A DNA stretch of 21,913 nt from CAYYJR01 sp964472305. Its GTDB lineage: Bacteria > Armatimonadota > Hebobacteria > CAIYQO01. Of this stretch, positions 1-5,788 are shown one piece after another. Within the stretch, counting starts at the first letter, position 1. Each line of letters starts with the position of its first letter. A program made the translations under genes and the position numbers. Below the pieces are notes generated by a model. That model searched no databases, was not told the origin of the DNA, and worked only from the letters and a program-made list of their open reading frames with translations. Location: NCBI GenBank assembly GCA_964472305.1, contig CAYYJR010000037.1, positions 1-21,913 on the forward strand. The letters are read 5' to 3'.

Positions 1-6
1 CTCCAA

Positions 7-1164
7 TTAATTGGGCGTGTACCAACCGAACTCCAAGCAGGCGGCATAAACGGCTTCCAGGTTCGCCATTGGCACGTTGGGCGGCAAGTTGTTCGCTTCT
101 TGCAGGATGAAGCGCCCGCCTTGCATGATACCGGATCGGAGAATATCCCGCGCCGCCGCATAGCAGTCCTCCGGGCTGCCCGCGTGCAACAGATCGACGC
201 GCGGGCCACCGGATATCTCGACATCGTCACCCAGTTGCACACGCAACTGCCCATGATCGACCGGGAAGCCGGTATCGAAGGAGATCACGCCCAGGCGTTC
301 GCGAATCAGTGGAAAGTGCCGCGTCGCATCGCCGCACAGGTGGATCGAGCGCCGGTGATCCGCCGCACGGGTGGTGCTCATGCGACGATAGGCGTACTCG
401 TGGAGTGGCAGTATGTATGCCTCGTACATGTCAGTGCTTATCAATTGGATAGAATCATCCGCGAGCCACCCCCAATCGGTCTGGAGCGGCAGGCCTTGCA
501 GGGTCGCCAGTGCCTGGTTGCGGATGATCACCGCATCGGAAATATGCTGCATCACCGCCACCGCGCGCTCCGGTTCTTCGCCAAGCAGCATGAAGAACTC
601 AGCGCCGAAGAGATTGGTTGCGACGGTGAGCGGCCCATCGAATCCCAGCGTGAAGGGGAGCACCGCACCGCCGCGTCCGAGATAGCGGAAGTCGGTTGCC
701 GCCTCGACCAGGGTTGCGTGGAAAGCGAGGCGCTCGCGCAGCCAGGGCGTTGTCAACGGACGCGAAATATCCTCGGCCAGAAAGGAGTCGATATCATCCA
801 GGGTGAGGAATTGATGCGTCGAAGGCACCTGCCCGGGTGGAAAAGACACTTCGCCGCCGAAGAATGCTGCATCGTAGACATTCTGGCATTCGAGCGAAAA
901 GACCCACCGCTCCGGCAGCGTATTCGGGGCGTCGCAGACTTGACTCATGACGGTTGCCAGGTACTCGCCGAAACGTGCCTGCACTTGCAACATGGTCAGG
1001 GGATCATGGAAATATTGCTGGTAGTCGATCCCCGCGGAATTCAGCGTCGGATTGAGCAGTAACACGCGCGAATTGGCATTCCAGCGCAACGGCACGCGCA
1101 ACGGACGCCGTGCGTGATAGGCATCCCAAACGCGCGTTTTTTCGTCTGACGAGATCTGGCGCAT
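7..1164 (-). CDS. Uroporphyrinogen decarboxylase (URO-D) family protein
   Basis: A complete 385-aa protein of the URO-D superfamily, which contains haem-pathway HemE and many cobalamin- or corrinoid-linked methyltransferases. The visible signatures are a GFDGPLT segment around residues 174-180 and a HLCGD motif at 275-279, where His and Cys sit like the metal-binding His-x-Cys of the methyltransferase branch. A conserved-looking SFDTGFPVDHG stretch follows near 295-305. It lacks the N-terminal arginine signature expected of true HemE, so I favour a methyltransferase-like or unknown role over haem synthesis. The ATG start at 1164 is preceded by AAGGA with an 8-base gap, and the stop is TAA at the left edge. 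No corrinoid protein or haem gene is visible beside it, so the substrate cannot be inferred. The family call is firm; the function is open. Confidence 0.82.
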   Translation of the reverse strand: MRQISSDEKTRVWDAYHARRPLRVPLRWNANSRVLLLNPTLNSAGIDYQQYFHDPLTMLQVQARFGEYLATVMSQVCDAPNTLPERWVFSLECQNVYDAAFFGGEVSFPPGQVPSTHQFLTLDDIDSFLAEDISRPLTTPWLRERLAFHATLVEAATDFRYLGRGGAVLPFTLGFDGPLTVATNLFGAEFFMLLGEEPERAVAVMQHISDAVIIRNQALATLQGLPLQTDWGWLADDSIQLISTDMYEAYILPLHEYAYRRMSTTRAADHRRSIHLCGDATRHFPLIRERLGVISFDTGFPVDHGQLRVQLGDDVEISGGPRVDLLHAGSPEDCYAAARDILRSGIMQGGRFILQEANNLPPNVPMANLEAVYAACLEFGWYTPN

Positions 1165-1234
1165 TAGCCGAATCCTTGTTTTGGTTTACGCTGCGCTGTT
1201 CTGGCGCAATAGGTGTCAGATGGCACACGCTCTA

Positions 1235-1270
1235 GTGCAACACGTGGAAATGGACTTCCACGTGTTGCAC
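1235..1270. repeat. Perfect 15-bp inverted repeat, 6-nt loop
   Basis: The left arm GTGCAACACGTGGAA (1235-1249) is matched exactly by the right arm TTCCACGTGTTGCAC (1256-1270) around the loop ATGGAC. Each arm contains a CACGTG core, itself palindromic. The structure lies 71 bp upstream of the URO-D-family start codon. No T-run follows on either strand, so a classical intrinsic terminator is unlikely. It could be an operator, an mRNA leader hairpin, or the end of a small mobile element. Confidence 0.75.
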
Positions 1271-1428
1271 CCTACGTCCTGCCAACGACGAGGTTACCAG
1301 GAGACCAGAAAAAGCGGAATCACATATTGCAGATTTGCACTAGTATGGACGCCGCTTGCATCGTCACGACATACAAAATCCAGTCGCCGTAATCGGTCAA
1401 TGGGATCAGGTGAAAGGGTTAAAGGTAT

Positions 1429-1465
1429 ATGGGGTCGGACGGTATTATTTACCGTCCGACCCCAT
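1429..1465. repeat. Perfect 16-bp inverted repeat, 5-nt loop
   Basis: The left arm ATGGGGTCGGACGGTA (1429-1444) and right arm TACCGTCCGACCCCAT (1450-1465) match perfectly around TTATT. It lies 45 bp downstream of the stop codon of the PspA-type operon, so it may end or protect that transcript. It has no clear U-tract on the minus strand. The GGGGTCGGAC core also resembles the palindromes linked to REP-associated Y1 transposases in other bacteria, so a REP/MITE-like origin is possible. That resemblance is from memory and was not searched. Confidence 0.75.
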
Positions 1466-1509
1466 TATCTGTAACGCCGTGTCATCTGTCGTTCTCTCCG
1501 TGCGATGCG

Positions 1510-2184
1510 CTATTCTTCCGTTGAGGCGTTGGGGGCGACCGGGGTGCCTTCCATGTCGCGCAATTGTTCTTCCAGCACCTGGCGCACGAAGAAGGTGTTG
1601 CCGACGATGCGCGTGATGCGCACGGTGGCGAAGCGGGGAAGGTTCACCTGTTCATCGCTGCGCGCGGGGCTGACATAGCGGCTGCCCATCGCGACGTAGG
1701 CGACTTCGCCCACGCCGACCGCCGGGATGGCGACGGTAACCTCGGCATCACTGCCGATCAACGTATACAGGCGCACTTCGCTGCTGCTCTGCATGCCGCC
1801 CAGCAGGCGATTGAAAAAGGCGATCAGCGCCCATGCCAGCAGGAACCCCGAGGCGACAGCCAGCGACAGGCCGAGATATTTCGACATGCCAGGCGCGATG
1901 GTGGTGAGCAGGACGCCCGTTCCGCCGAAGCAGGTGAGAAAGAACGCGACCACCAGCGGGGAAAAAGGACCGAACAGCAGTGGGCCCGCGTCCGCCGACG
2001 CGCCGGATGCCTCACCGTGCCCGCTGCCGGTGACGCCGTAGTCATGGTTGAATTCCCCGTGCCCGCCGCCCATGTCACCCAGGTGCAGCCCGAGATCGGC
2101 AAAGCCCCCCATGAGAAACGCCGCGAGGGTGTAAATGATGCCGACAGCCATGCAGATGCCGTAAACCATCATGAGATAGTCCAT
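1510..2184 (-). CDS. Membrane protein with C-terminal OB-like domain (NfeD/YqiJ-like)
   Basis: A 224-aa integral membrane protein. Helix 1 spans residues about 4-26. A Gly/His-rich linker follows (32-65, with repeated GHGE). Helix 2 is about 75-97 and helix 3 about 103-128. A soluble beta-rich C-terminal domain (135-203) carries the AIPAVGVGEVAYV and FATVRITRIVGNTFFVRQV strands typical of OB folds in the NfeD/YqiJ/YuaF group. Such proteins usually partner flotillins in membrane-domain maintenance; no flotillin is visible here, and the partners in the operon are two PspA-like proteins. I chose the ATG at 2184 because AGGAGGA (2191-2197) sits 6 bases upstream; an in-frame TTG at 2208 has no such support. 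It is the last gene of the pspA-type operon, 45 bp after the previous stop. The fold call is by motif only. Confidence 0.7.
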   Translation of the reverse strand: MDYLMMVYGICMAVGIIYTLAAFLMGGFADLGLHLGDMGGGHGEFNHDYGVTGSGHGEASGASADAGPLLFGPFSPLVVAFFLTCFGGTGVLLTTIAPGMSKYLGLSLAVASGFLLAWALIAFFNRLLGGMQSSSEVRLYTLIGSDAEVTVAIPAVGVGEVAYVAMGSRYVSPARSDEQVNLPRFATVRITRIVGNTFFVRQVLEEQLRDMEGTPVAPNASTEE

Positions 2185-2229
2185 GCGTCTTCCTCCTGCC
2201 CAGCGCAAGTTGGTTTATTATACCATAAG

Positions 2230-2898
2230 TCATTCCGTCCGGTGGGGCAGCCCTAATTCCCGCGCGAGTTGCGCCAGCAGATGCTCCACCCTCTCGGCGG
2301 TGGGGCCGCGGTCGAGTGCGTCGATGTCGGCGGCCAGGCACTCGCCGCTCAGCGAGCGGTATGATGCCGCCCGGTCCTCGCCGGCGCGCAGGCGTTGCTC
2401 GGTCATCGCGATGGTGGCGTGGCTCGGCAGTGCCGACAGGCCCTCCAGCGCGAGCTGCTGTGCATGGGCCAGGTGTTGGCGCGCGACGAGTAGGCGCCGG
2501 CGCTGCTGCAACTCGGCAAGCCGGATCTCCAGAACCTCCAGCAATCGCCACAGGTTGAGGGTGTCCTGGTGGTGTCGCTGCCAGCGGTCCGCATACTGCC
2601 GCGCGTGTTCGACGGCTAGCAGGTGGCGCTCAACCGCTTCACGCGCCCACGCAGCGCGACCCAGGCTCAGCGCGCGACGGGCATAACGCAGCATGCGCGC
2701 CGCCTGCCACTCCGCGTCGTCCTGCAAGGCTGCCAGGCGCCGTTCTTCCTCCGCGCCGGCCAGCGCCTCCGCGCGCGCCTCCGCCAGTCGCTGCTCGATA
2801 GCCTCGCACAGGCGCGCCAGGGTACGCTCCGGTTCGCGCGTTTCGCGGGACATGCGCTGGGCGCGCCACCAGCGCCGCGCGCGCTGCCACAGGCTCAT
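2230..2898 (-). CDS. Second PspA/IM30-like coiled-coil protein, Trp-rich N-terminus
   Basis: A 222-aa, highly charged, almost wholly helical protein. Its core aligns by eye with the upstream PspA: an EPERTLARL helix start where PspA has DPVAMLNYL, then an Ala/Glu-rich stretch, then AAWAREAVERH matching ETLAREALRRR. I therefore read it as a divergent paralogue in the PspA/IM30/Vipp1 (ESCRT-III-like) family. The N-terminal segment MSLWQRARRWWRAQRMSR is basic with three Trp residues, which suits a membrane-inserting amphipathic helix. The ATG at 2898 overlaps the upstream stop codon as ATGA, so translation is probably coupled to PspA and the two may be made in a fixed ratio. A longer open frame extends upstream but lies entirely within the pspA gene in another frame, so it is discarded. 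The specific role is unknown; co-assembly with PspA is inference. Confidence 0.72.
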   Translation of the reverse strand: MSLWQRARRWWRAQRMSRETREPERTLARLCEAIEQRLAEARAEALAGAEEERRLAALQDDAEWQAARMLRYARRALSLGRAAWAREAVERHLLAVEHARQYADRWQRHHQDTLNLWRLLEVLEIRLAELQQRRRLLVARQHLAHAQQLALEGLSALPSHATIAMTEQRLRAGEDRAASYRSLSGECLAADIDALDRGPTAERVEHLLAQLARELGLPHRTE

Positions 2899-3602
2899 GA
2901 CGTTCGCCCATCCCCTTCCAACGCGCGGGGTGTCTCCTCCGCCTGATAGTCCAGCTCGCGCCGCAGGATGCTGATTTCCTGCTCGATGGCCAGCGTTTCC
3001 TCGGCGACAAGGAACGCGTCCACGCCATCGGGACCGCGCAGTTCCACCAGCGCCTGCGCCCGATGTTGCTGCGCGCCGATCTGCCGCGCGATGCGGTCGA
3101 AGTCTTCCAGGGCTTGTTCGCCCATGGTCTGCCGCAGTGTCTGCGCAAGCGTCTGTTGCGCCCGGGCGGTATCGACCTGCGCCAGCAGTTCTTCCCGCGT
3201 CATGCGCGCCTGCTGCAGTTGCTGTTCCAACTGCTCCAGCAGACCGCGCAGGTGCGCGACCTCCGTAGCCTGCGTTTGCTGTGCCCGGGCATAAAATATC
3301 GCCAGCGCGTCTGCCGACCGCCGCCGGCGCAACGCCTCGCGTGCCAAAGTCTCTTCCCCCGCCTCCAGCGCCCGCAGCGCTCGCTCCCGCCACTGTTGCG
3401 CGGTCAGCACGGCATCCGCGGCACGCCGGGCCAGGCCTTTTTCCGCCGCCATCGCCGCCGCCACCTTCTCCCGCGCCAGTTCCAGGTGCTCGCACATCTC
3501 CAGCACCAGGTAATTCAGCATCGCCACCGGATCCTCCAGGTGATCGAGCGCCTGATGAAGGCCTGCGCCGATCACGCGGTGCATGCGCTTGATCCAAGCC
3601 AT
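2895..3602 (-). CDS. pspA: PspA/IM30 family membrane-stress protein
   Basis: A 235-aa PspA/IM30 family protein. The N-terminus MAWIKRMHRVIGAGLHQALD is a typical amphipathic alpha-0 helix. It is followed by the family hallmark LEDPVAMLNYLV and then long coiled-coil helices (about 30-215) rich in Ala, Glu, Arg and Gln. Proteins of this family polymerise on the cytoplasmic membrane face and stabilise or remodel damaged membrane. The reading frame is open further upstream to 3839, but AAGGA at 3610-3614 lies 6-7 bases before the ATG at 3602, which gives the family-standard N-terminus. A second ATG at 3608 abuts the Shine-Dalgarno site and is less likely. It heads a three-gene operon and is divergent from the amidohydrolase-like gene. 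No PspF- or PspBC-like regulator is visible nearby. Confidence 0.85.
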   Translation of the reverse strand: MAWIKRMHRVIGAGLHQALDHLEDPVAMLNYLVLEMCEHLELAREKVAAAMAAEKGLARRAADAVLTAQQWRERALRALEAGEETLAREALRRRRSADALAIFYARAQQTQATEVAHLRGLLEQLEQQLQQARMTREELLAQVDTARAQQTLAQTLRQTMGEQALEDFDRIARQIGAQQHRAQALVELRGPDGVDAFLVAEETLAIEQEISILRRELDYQAEETPRALEGDGRTS

Positions 3603-3812
3603 AATCATTCCTTTCGAGACACCGCCTGCCCGCCGGTCTGTCGCGTTACGCGCCGCGGATATCCCCTTGTAACCGGAGTGTAGCCATCGCGTGTCCGTCG
3701 GCATGCCTTTTTCGCGGCGAATCCCGCACCAAAGCACGCGCCGCGGCAGGAATTTGTTGCGCGGGGGGCAAACATTGAGGAAGAGGCTCGATTTGCGAGC
3801 CGGGAGGATGTT

Positions 3813-4544
3813 ATGCCGATCATCGATTGTTACGGACAACTCGGGCCGCAGCCCTATCCGACCCAGGCTACCAATCCGGATGCGCTGGAGCGATTGATGA
3901 CGCGCTTCGGGGTGGATATGACCTTCGTCGCCGCGTCAGAGGCGCTGCGCGGGTCCATGCGTGCCGGCAATGCCTGGCTGGCGGAACAGATTGCCGATCG
4001 GCCGCGTTTTCGAGGGTATTGCGTGGTGAATCCGCTGATGCTGGAAGCATCGCAGCAAGAGATGCGCAAATACCTGGTGAAAGAGATGTTCGTGGGCGCC
4101 ATCATTCACGAGGGGTATATCAAGCGCCCGCTGAACTCAGAAGCGATGCATCAGTTGGTGAAATCGCTGTTGCGTTACGATAGCCCGCTGTTGCTGCGCA
4201 TTACCGACCCGCGCGAGATTAACGATCTGCAGGAAATCGCCCGCAACTTTCCCACCCAGCCGCTGGTGGTGATTCACATGGCGAATGAACACTGGCCGAT
4301 GGCTATCTCGCTGGCGTCGAAGATCCCCAGTGTGCACCTGGAAACGGGCGGGATGGTGGCGGATTTCGATAAGCTGGCGGAAGCGCTGGAGGTGGTGGGG
4401 GCGCATCGCCTGCTGTTCGGGTCAGGCATGCCGCTGATCAATCCGGTGTATTCGCTGGGCATGATCCGCGACTCAACCATTCCGGCCATGGAAAAAGACC
4501 GCATCCTGGCGCGCAACGCCAAAAAGCTGTTCAATATTCCGTAG
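3813..4544 (+). CDS. Amidohydrolase-2-like TIM-barrel protein with degenerate metal site
   Basis: A complete 243-aa protein with the outline of the amidohydrolase 2 (PF04909-type) family. A short N-terminal strand is MPIIDCYGQLG. Barrel strands carry FVGAIIHEGY (93-102), LVVIHMANEH (151-160) and VHLETGG (174-180). The C-terminal LLFGSGMP (200-207) is followed by a KDRILARNAKKLFNI helix that matches the family's usual ending. The usual I-D-x-H-x-H metal motif reads I-D-C-Y-G-Q and the usual GSD reads GSG, so three expected metal ligands are replaced. His155 is kept. It is either catalytically dead or uses different chemistry. GGAGG at 3803-3807 with 5-base spacing supports the ATG. A 6-bp hairpin (GGCTCG/CGAGCC, 3785-3801) precedes the ribosome site. 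No substrate can be proposed from the neighbours. Confidence 0.75.
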   Translation: MPIIDCYGQLGPQPYPTQATNPDALERLMTRFGVDMTFVAASEALRGSMRAGNAWLAEQIADRPRFRGYCVVNPLMLEASQQEMRKYLVKEMFVGAIIHEGYIKRPLNSEAMHQLVKSLLRYDSPLLLRITDPREINDLQEIARNFPTQPLVVIHMANEHWPMAISLASKIPSVHLETGGMVADFDKLAEALEVVGAHRLLFGSGMPLINPVYSLGMIRDSTIPAMEKDRILARNAKKLFNIP

Positions 4545-4622
4545 CGCTCGGGGCCGATCCGCGCGCCCGTGCGTGTCGGGCGGGGTAGGGGTGTTGCCGG
4601 CACGCCGGGCATCGCCGGCGGA

Positions 4623-4952
4623 TCAGATCTTGTCAAAGCGCTCGACATCGAGCACGAAGAGGATGGCGCCGCCCACCACCACCTTCACCGGACTGGGAAT
4701 TACCGTGCCCACCGGTTCCATGGTGGGAGGCATCACGTTGACGTATTGTTCGCGGGTTTGACAGCTTTCGCGGATTACCTCGATGGCCTGATCGACCTGG
4801 TCTTCGTCAACCCCGATCATCAGGGTCACGTTGCCTTCGCGGAGGAAGCCGCCGGTGCTGGCGACGTTGGTGAACTGAAATCCGCTTTCGAGCAGGGTGT
4901 CCTGCACGTGACGCTGATCCTTTTCGTGGACCACTGCGATGATCAGTTTCAT
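4623..4952 (-). CDS. darA: Cyclic-di-AMP receptor, PII-like (DarA/PstA family)
   Basis: A 109-aa PII-like protein of the DarA/PstA (YaaQ) family, which forms trimers that bind cyclic-di-AMP. The sequence follows the family closely: MKLIIAVVHEKD, the TGGFL loop with FQFTNVASTGGFLREGN, TLMIGVDEDQVDQAIEVI, and the C-terminal GGAILFVLDVERFDKI ending. The ATG at 4952 is chosen over an upstream in-frame start because CGAAGGAGGA lies just before it and MKLI is the canonical N-terminus. Its ATG overlaps the tmk stop as ATGA, so it is translationally coupled to tmk. A tmk-yaaQ neighbourhood is known from Firmicutes. The downstream signalling partner is unknown for most members, and no c-di-AMP cyclase or phosphodiesterase lies in the window. 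Confidence 0.92.
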   Translation of the reverse strand: MKLIIAVVHEKDQRHVQDTLLESGFQFTNVASTGGFLREGNVTLMIGVDEDQVDQAIEVIRESCQTREQYVNVMPPTMEPVGTVIPSPVKVVVGGAILFVLDVERFDKI

Positions 4953-5617
4953 GAGCCCTGTCCTCCTTCGCACGTATTATCGTGCCGACATCCGGCCAGT
5001 GCGTGCCGCACCGCGTTTTGCACCGCGTCCGGCGATGCCGTGCCATCGATGAGGGAGACGGCGGAGTCCTCCGCGGCCAACCGTCGATAGCCGGCGATCA
5101 CGCGTTCCAGGAACGCGCATCCTTCGCCCTCGAACCGATCGCGGCGCTCGCCGATGCGCGCCAGCACCACATCATAGGGTACGTCGATCACGACCGTCAG
5201 GTCGGGGCGCAGCCCGCCGGTCGCTACCCGGTCCGCGGCGGCAATGTCCGCCAGCGGCACTCCGCGTCCATACCCCTGATACGCCAGCGATGAAAGCGAG
5301 AAACGATCGGAGATCACCAGCGCTCCGGCATGCAGCGCGGGAGCGATCACCTCGGCGACATGCTGTGCACGCGCCGCCAGAATCATCAGCAATTCCGCGC
5401 GTGGCGCGCAGGTGATATCGGGATCCAGAATCAGCGCGCGCAGTCGTTCGCCCAGCATCGTCCCGCCCGGCTCGCGTGTCAGCACGACCGTGTCGCCCCG
5501 TGCCCGCGCCCACGCGGCCAGCCGTTGCGCCTGGGTACTCTTGCCGCTGCCGTCAATCCCCTCCAGCACGATGAAGCATCCATGGTGGGCAGCAGAGGTG
5601 TCGGAAGGTGAAGGCAT
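4949..5617 (-). CDS. tmk: Thymidylate kinase
   Basis: A 222-aa dTMP kinase, which phosphorylates dTMP to dTDP with ATP in the cytoplasm. The P-loop is LEGIDGSGKST (18-28). The TREPGGT stretch at 48-54 and the DRF..SSLAYQG motif (104-114) belong to the dTMP site, and GERRDRFEGEG (157-166) is the lid region. Length and motif order are normal for the family. An in-frame TTG lies upstream at 5638, but the ATG at 5617 is more plausible. Neither has a Shine-Dalgarno site, and a promoter -10 lies only 8 bases upstream of the ATG, so the mRNA may be leaderless. It is followed by darA with an ATGA overlap. Confidence 0.93.
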   Translation of the reverse strand: MPSPSDTSAAHHGCFIVLEGIDGSGKSTQAQRLAAWARARGDTVVLTREPGGTMLGERLRALILDPDITCAPRAELLMILAARAQHVAEVIAPALHAGALVISDRFSLSSLAYQGYGRGVPLADIAAADRVATGGLRPDLTVVIDVPYDVVLARIGERRDRFEGEGCAFLERVIAGYRRLAAEDSAVSLIDGTASPDAVQNAVRHALAGCRHDNTCEGGQGS

Positions 5618-5625
5618 GGTGTTGT

Positions 5626-5655
5626 ATATTAGCAACAAATGCCGTCGTGCGTCAA
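5626..5655 (-). promoter_or_regulatory. Candidate tmk-darA promoter, near-leaderless
   Basis: On the minus strand TTGACG (5650-5655) and TAATAT (5626-5631) are separated by 18 bases. The -10 ends 8 bases before the tmk ATG, so transcription would start at or within about 3 bases of the ATG. This agrees with the absence of a Shine-Dalgarno site there. The -35 matches 5 of 6 consensus bases and the -10 matches 4 of 6. Confidence 0.5.
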
Positions 5656-5657
5656 GG

Positions 5658-5693
5658 TTGCGCTTTCTGTGTGTCGTTGCGCTTTCGGTGTGT
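5658..5693. repeat. Near-perfect 17-bp direct repeat upstream of the tmk promoter
   Basis: TTGCGCTTTCTGTGTGT (5658-5674) and TTGCGCTTTCGGTGTGT (5677-5693) differ at one base and are spaced 19 bp start to start, close to two helical turns. They lie directly upstream of the candidate -35 of the tmk promoter, where an activator would bind. The regulator is not identifiable. Confidence 0.6.
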
Positions 5694-5729
5694 TACGGCT
5701 TGCTAAGCACGAGAGGGATTGCCAAAAGT

Positions 5730-5763
5730 GCCGCCGGTCGGGACAACAGCCCCGACCGGCGGC
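5730..5763 (-). terminator. Candidate intrinsic terminator of the 474-aa gene
   Basis: A 13-bp perfect stem, GCCGCCGGTCGGG (5730-5742) with CCCGACCGGCGGC (5751-5763), closes an 8-base loop. It begins 25 bp after the stop codon of the gene ending at 5789. Read on the minus strand the stem is followed by ACTTTTGG, a short T-run. The very strong GC stem supports termination; the weak U-tract lowers certainty. Confidence 0.6.
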
Positions 5764-5788
5764 GTCACGCGCGTCTCTCATCGCGTTG

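Larger units (their letters stand above)
1165..1509. other. 345-bp intergenic region with two long inverted repeats
   Basis: No credible gene is visible between the end of the PspA-type operon and the start of the URO-D-family gene. The stretch holds two separate perfect inverted repeats, annotated individually. It also holds a 9-base string, CTAGTGCAA, at 1232-1240 that recurs in inverted orientation at 1335-1343. Short open frames on the plus strand have no Shine-Dalgarno site and no recognisable protein. The URO-D promoter should lie here, but I see no convincing -35/-10 pair. Confidence 0.7.

Noticed and set aside
100..1062. 320-codon plus-strand open frame opposite the URO-D gene
   Set aside because: Shadow frame; the minus-strand protein has recognisable URO-D motifs and a Shine-Dalgarno site.
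1181..1616. Plus-strand small frames in the 1165-1509 gap
   Set aside because: No ribosome site and no protein-like pattern, and they run across the inverted repeats.
2899..3597. Upstream extension of the second PspA-like protein
   Set aside because: The extension lies wholly inside the pspA gene in another frame and is a low-complexity Gly/Ala/Arg translation. The ATGA overlap gives the natural start.
3603..3839. 77-residue N-terminal extension of PspA
   Set aside because: It overlaps the divergent gene's leader and start, and PspA proteins begin at the amphipathic helix. AAGGA supports the ATG at 3602.
4561..4619. GC-rich hairpins in the convergent gap between the amidohydrolase-like and darA genes
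   Set aside because: Only 6-bp stems (CGCCCG/CGGGCG and GCCGGC/GCCGGC) with no T-run on either strand, as expected by chance in GC-rich DNA.
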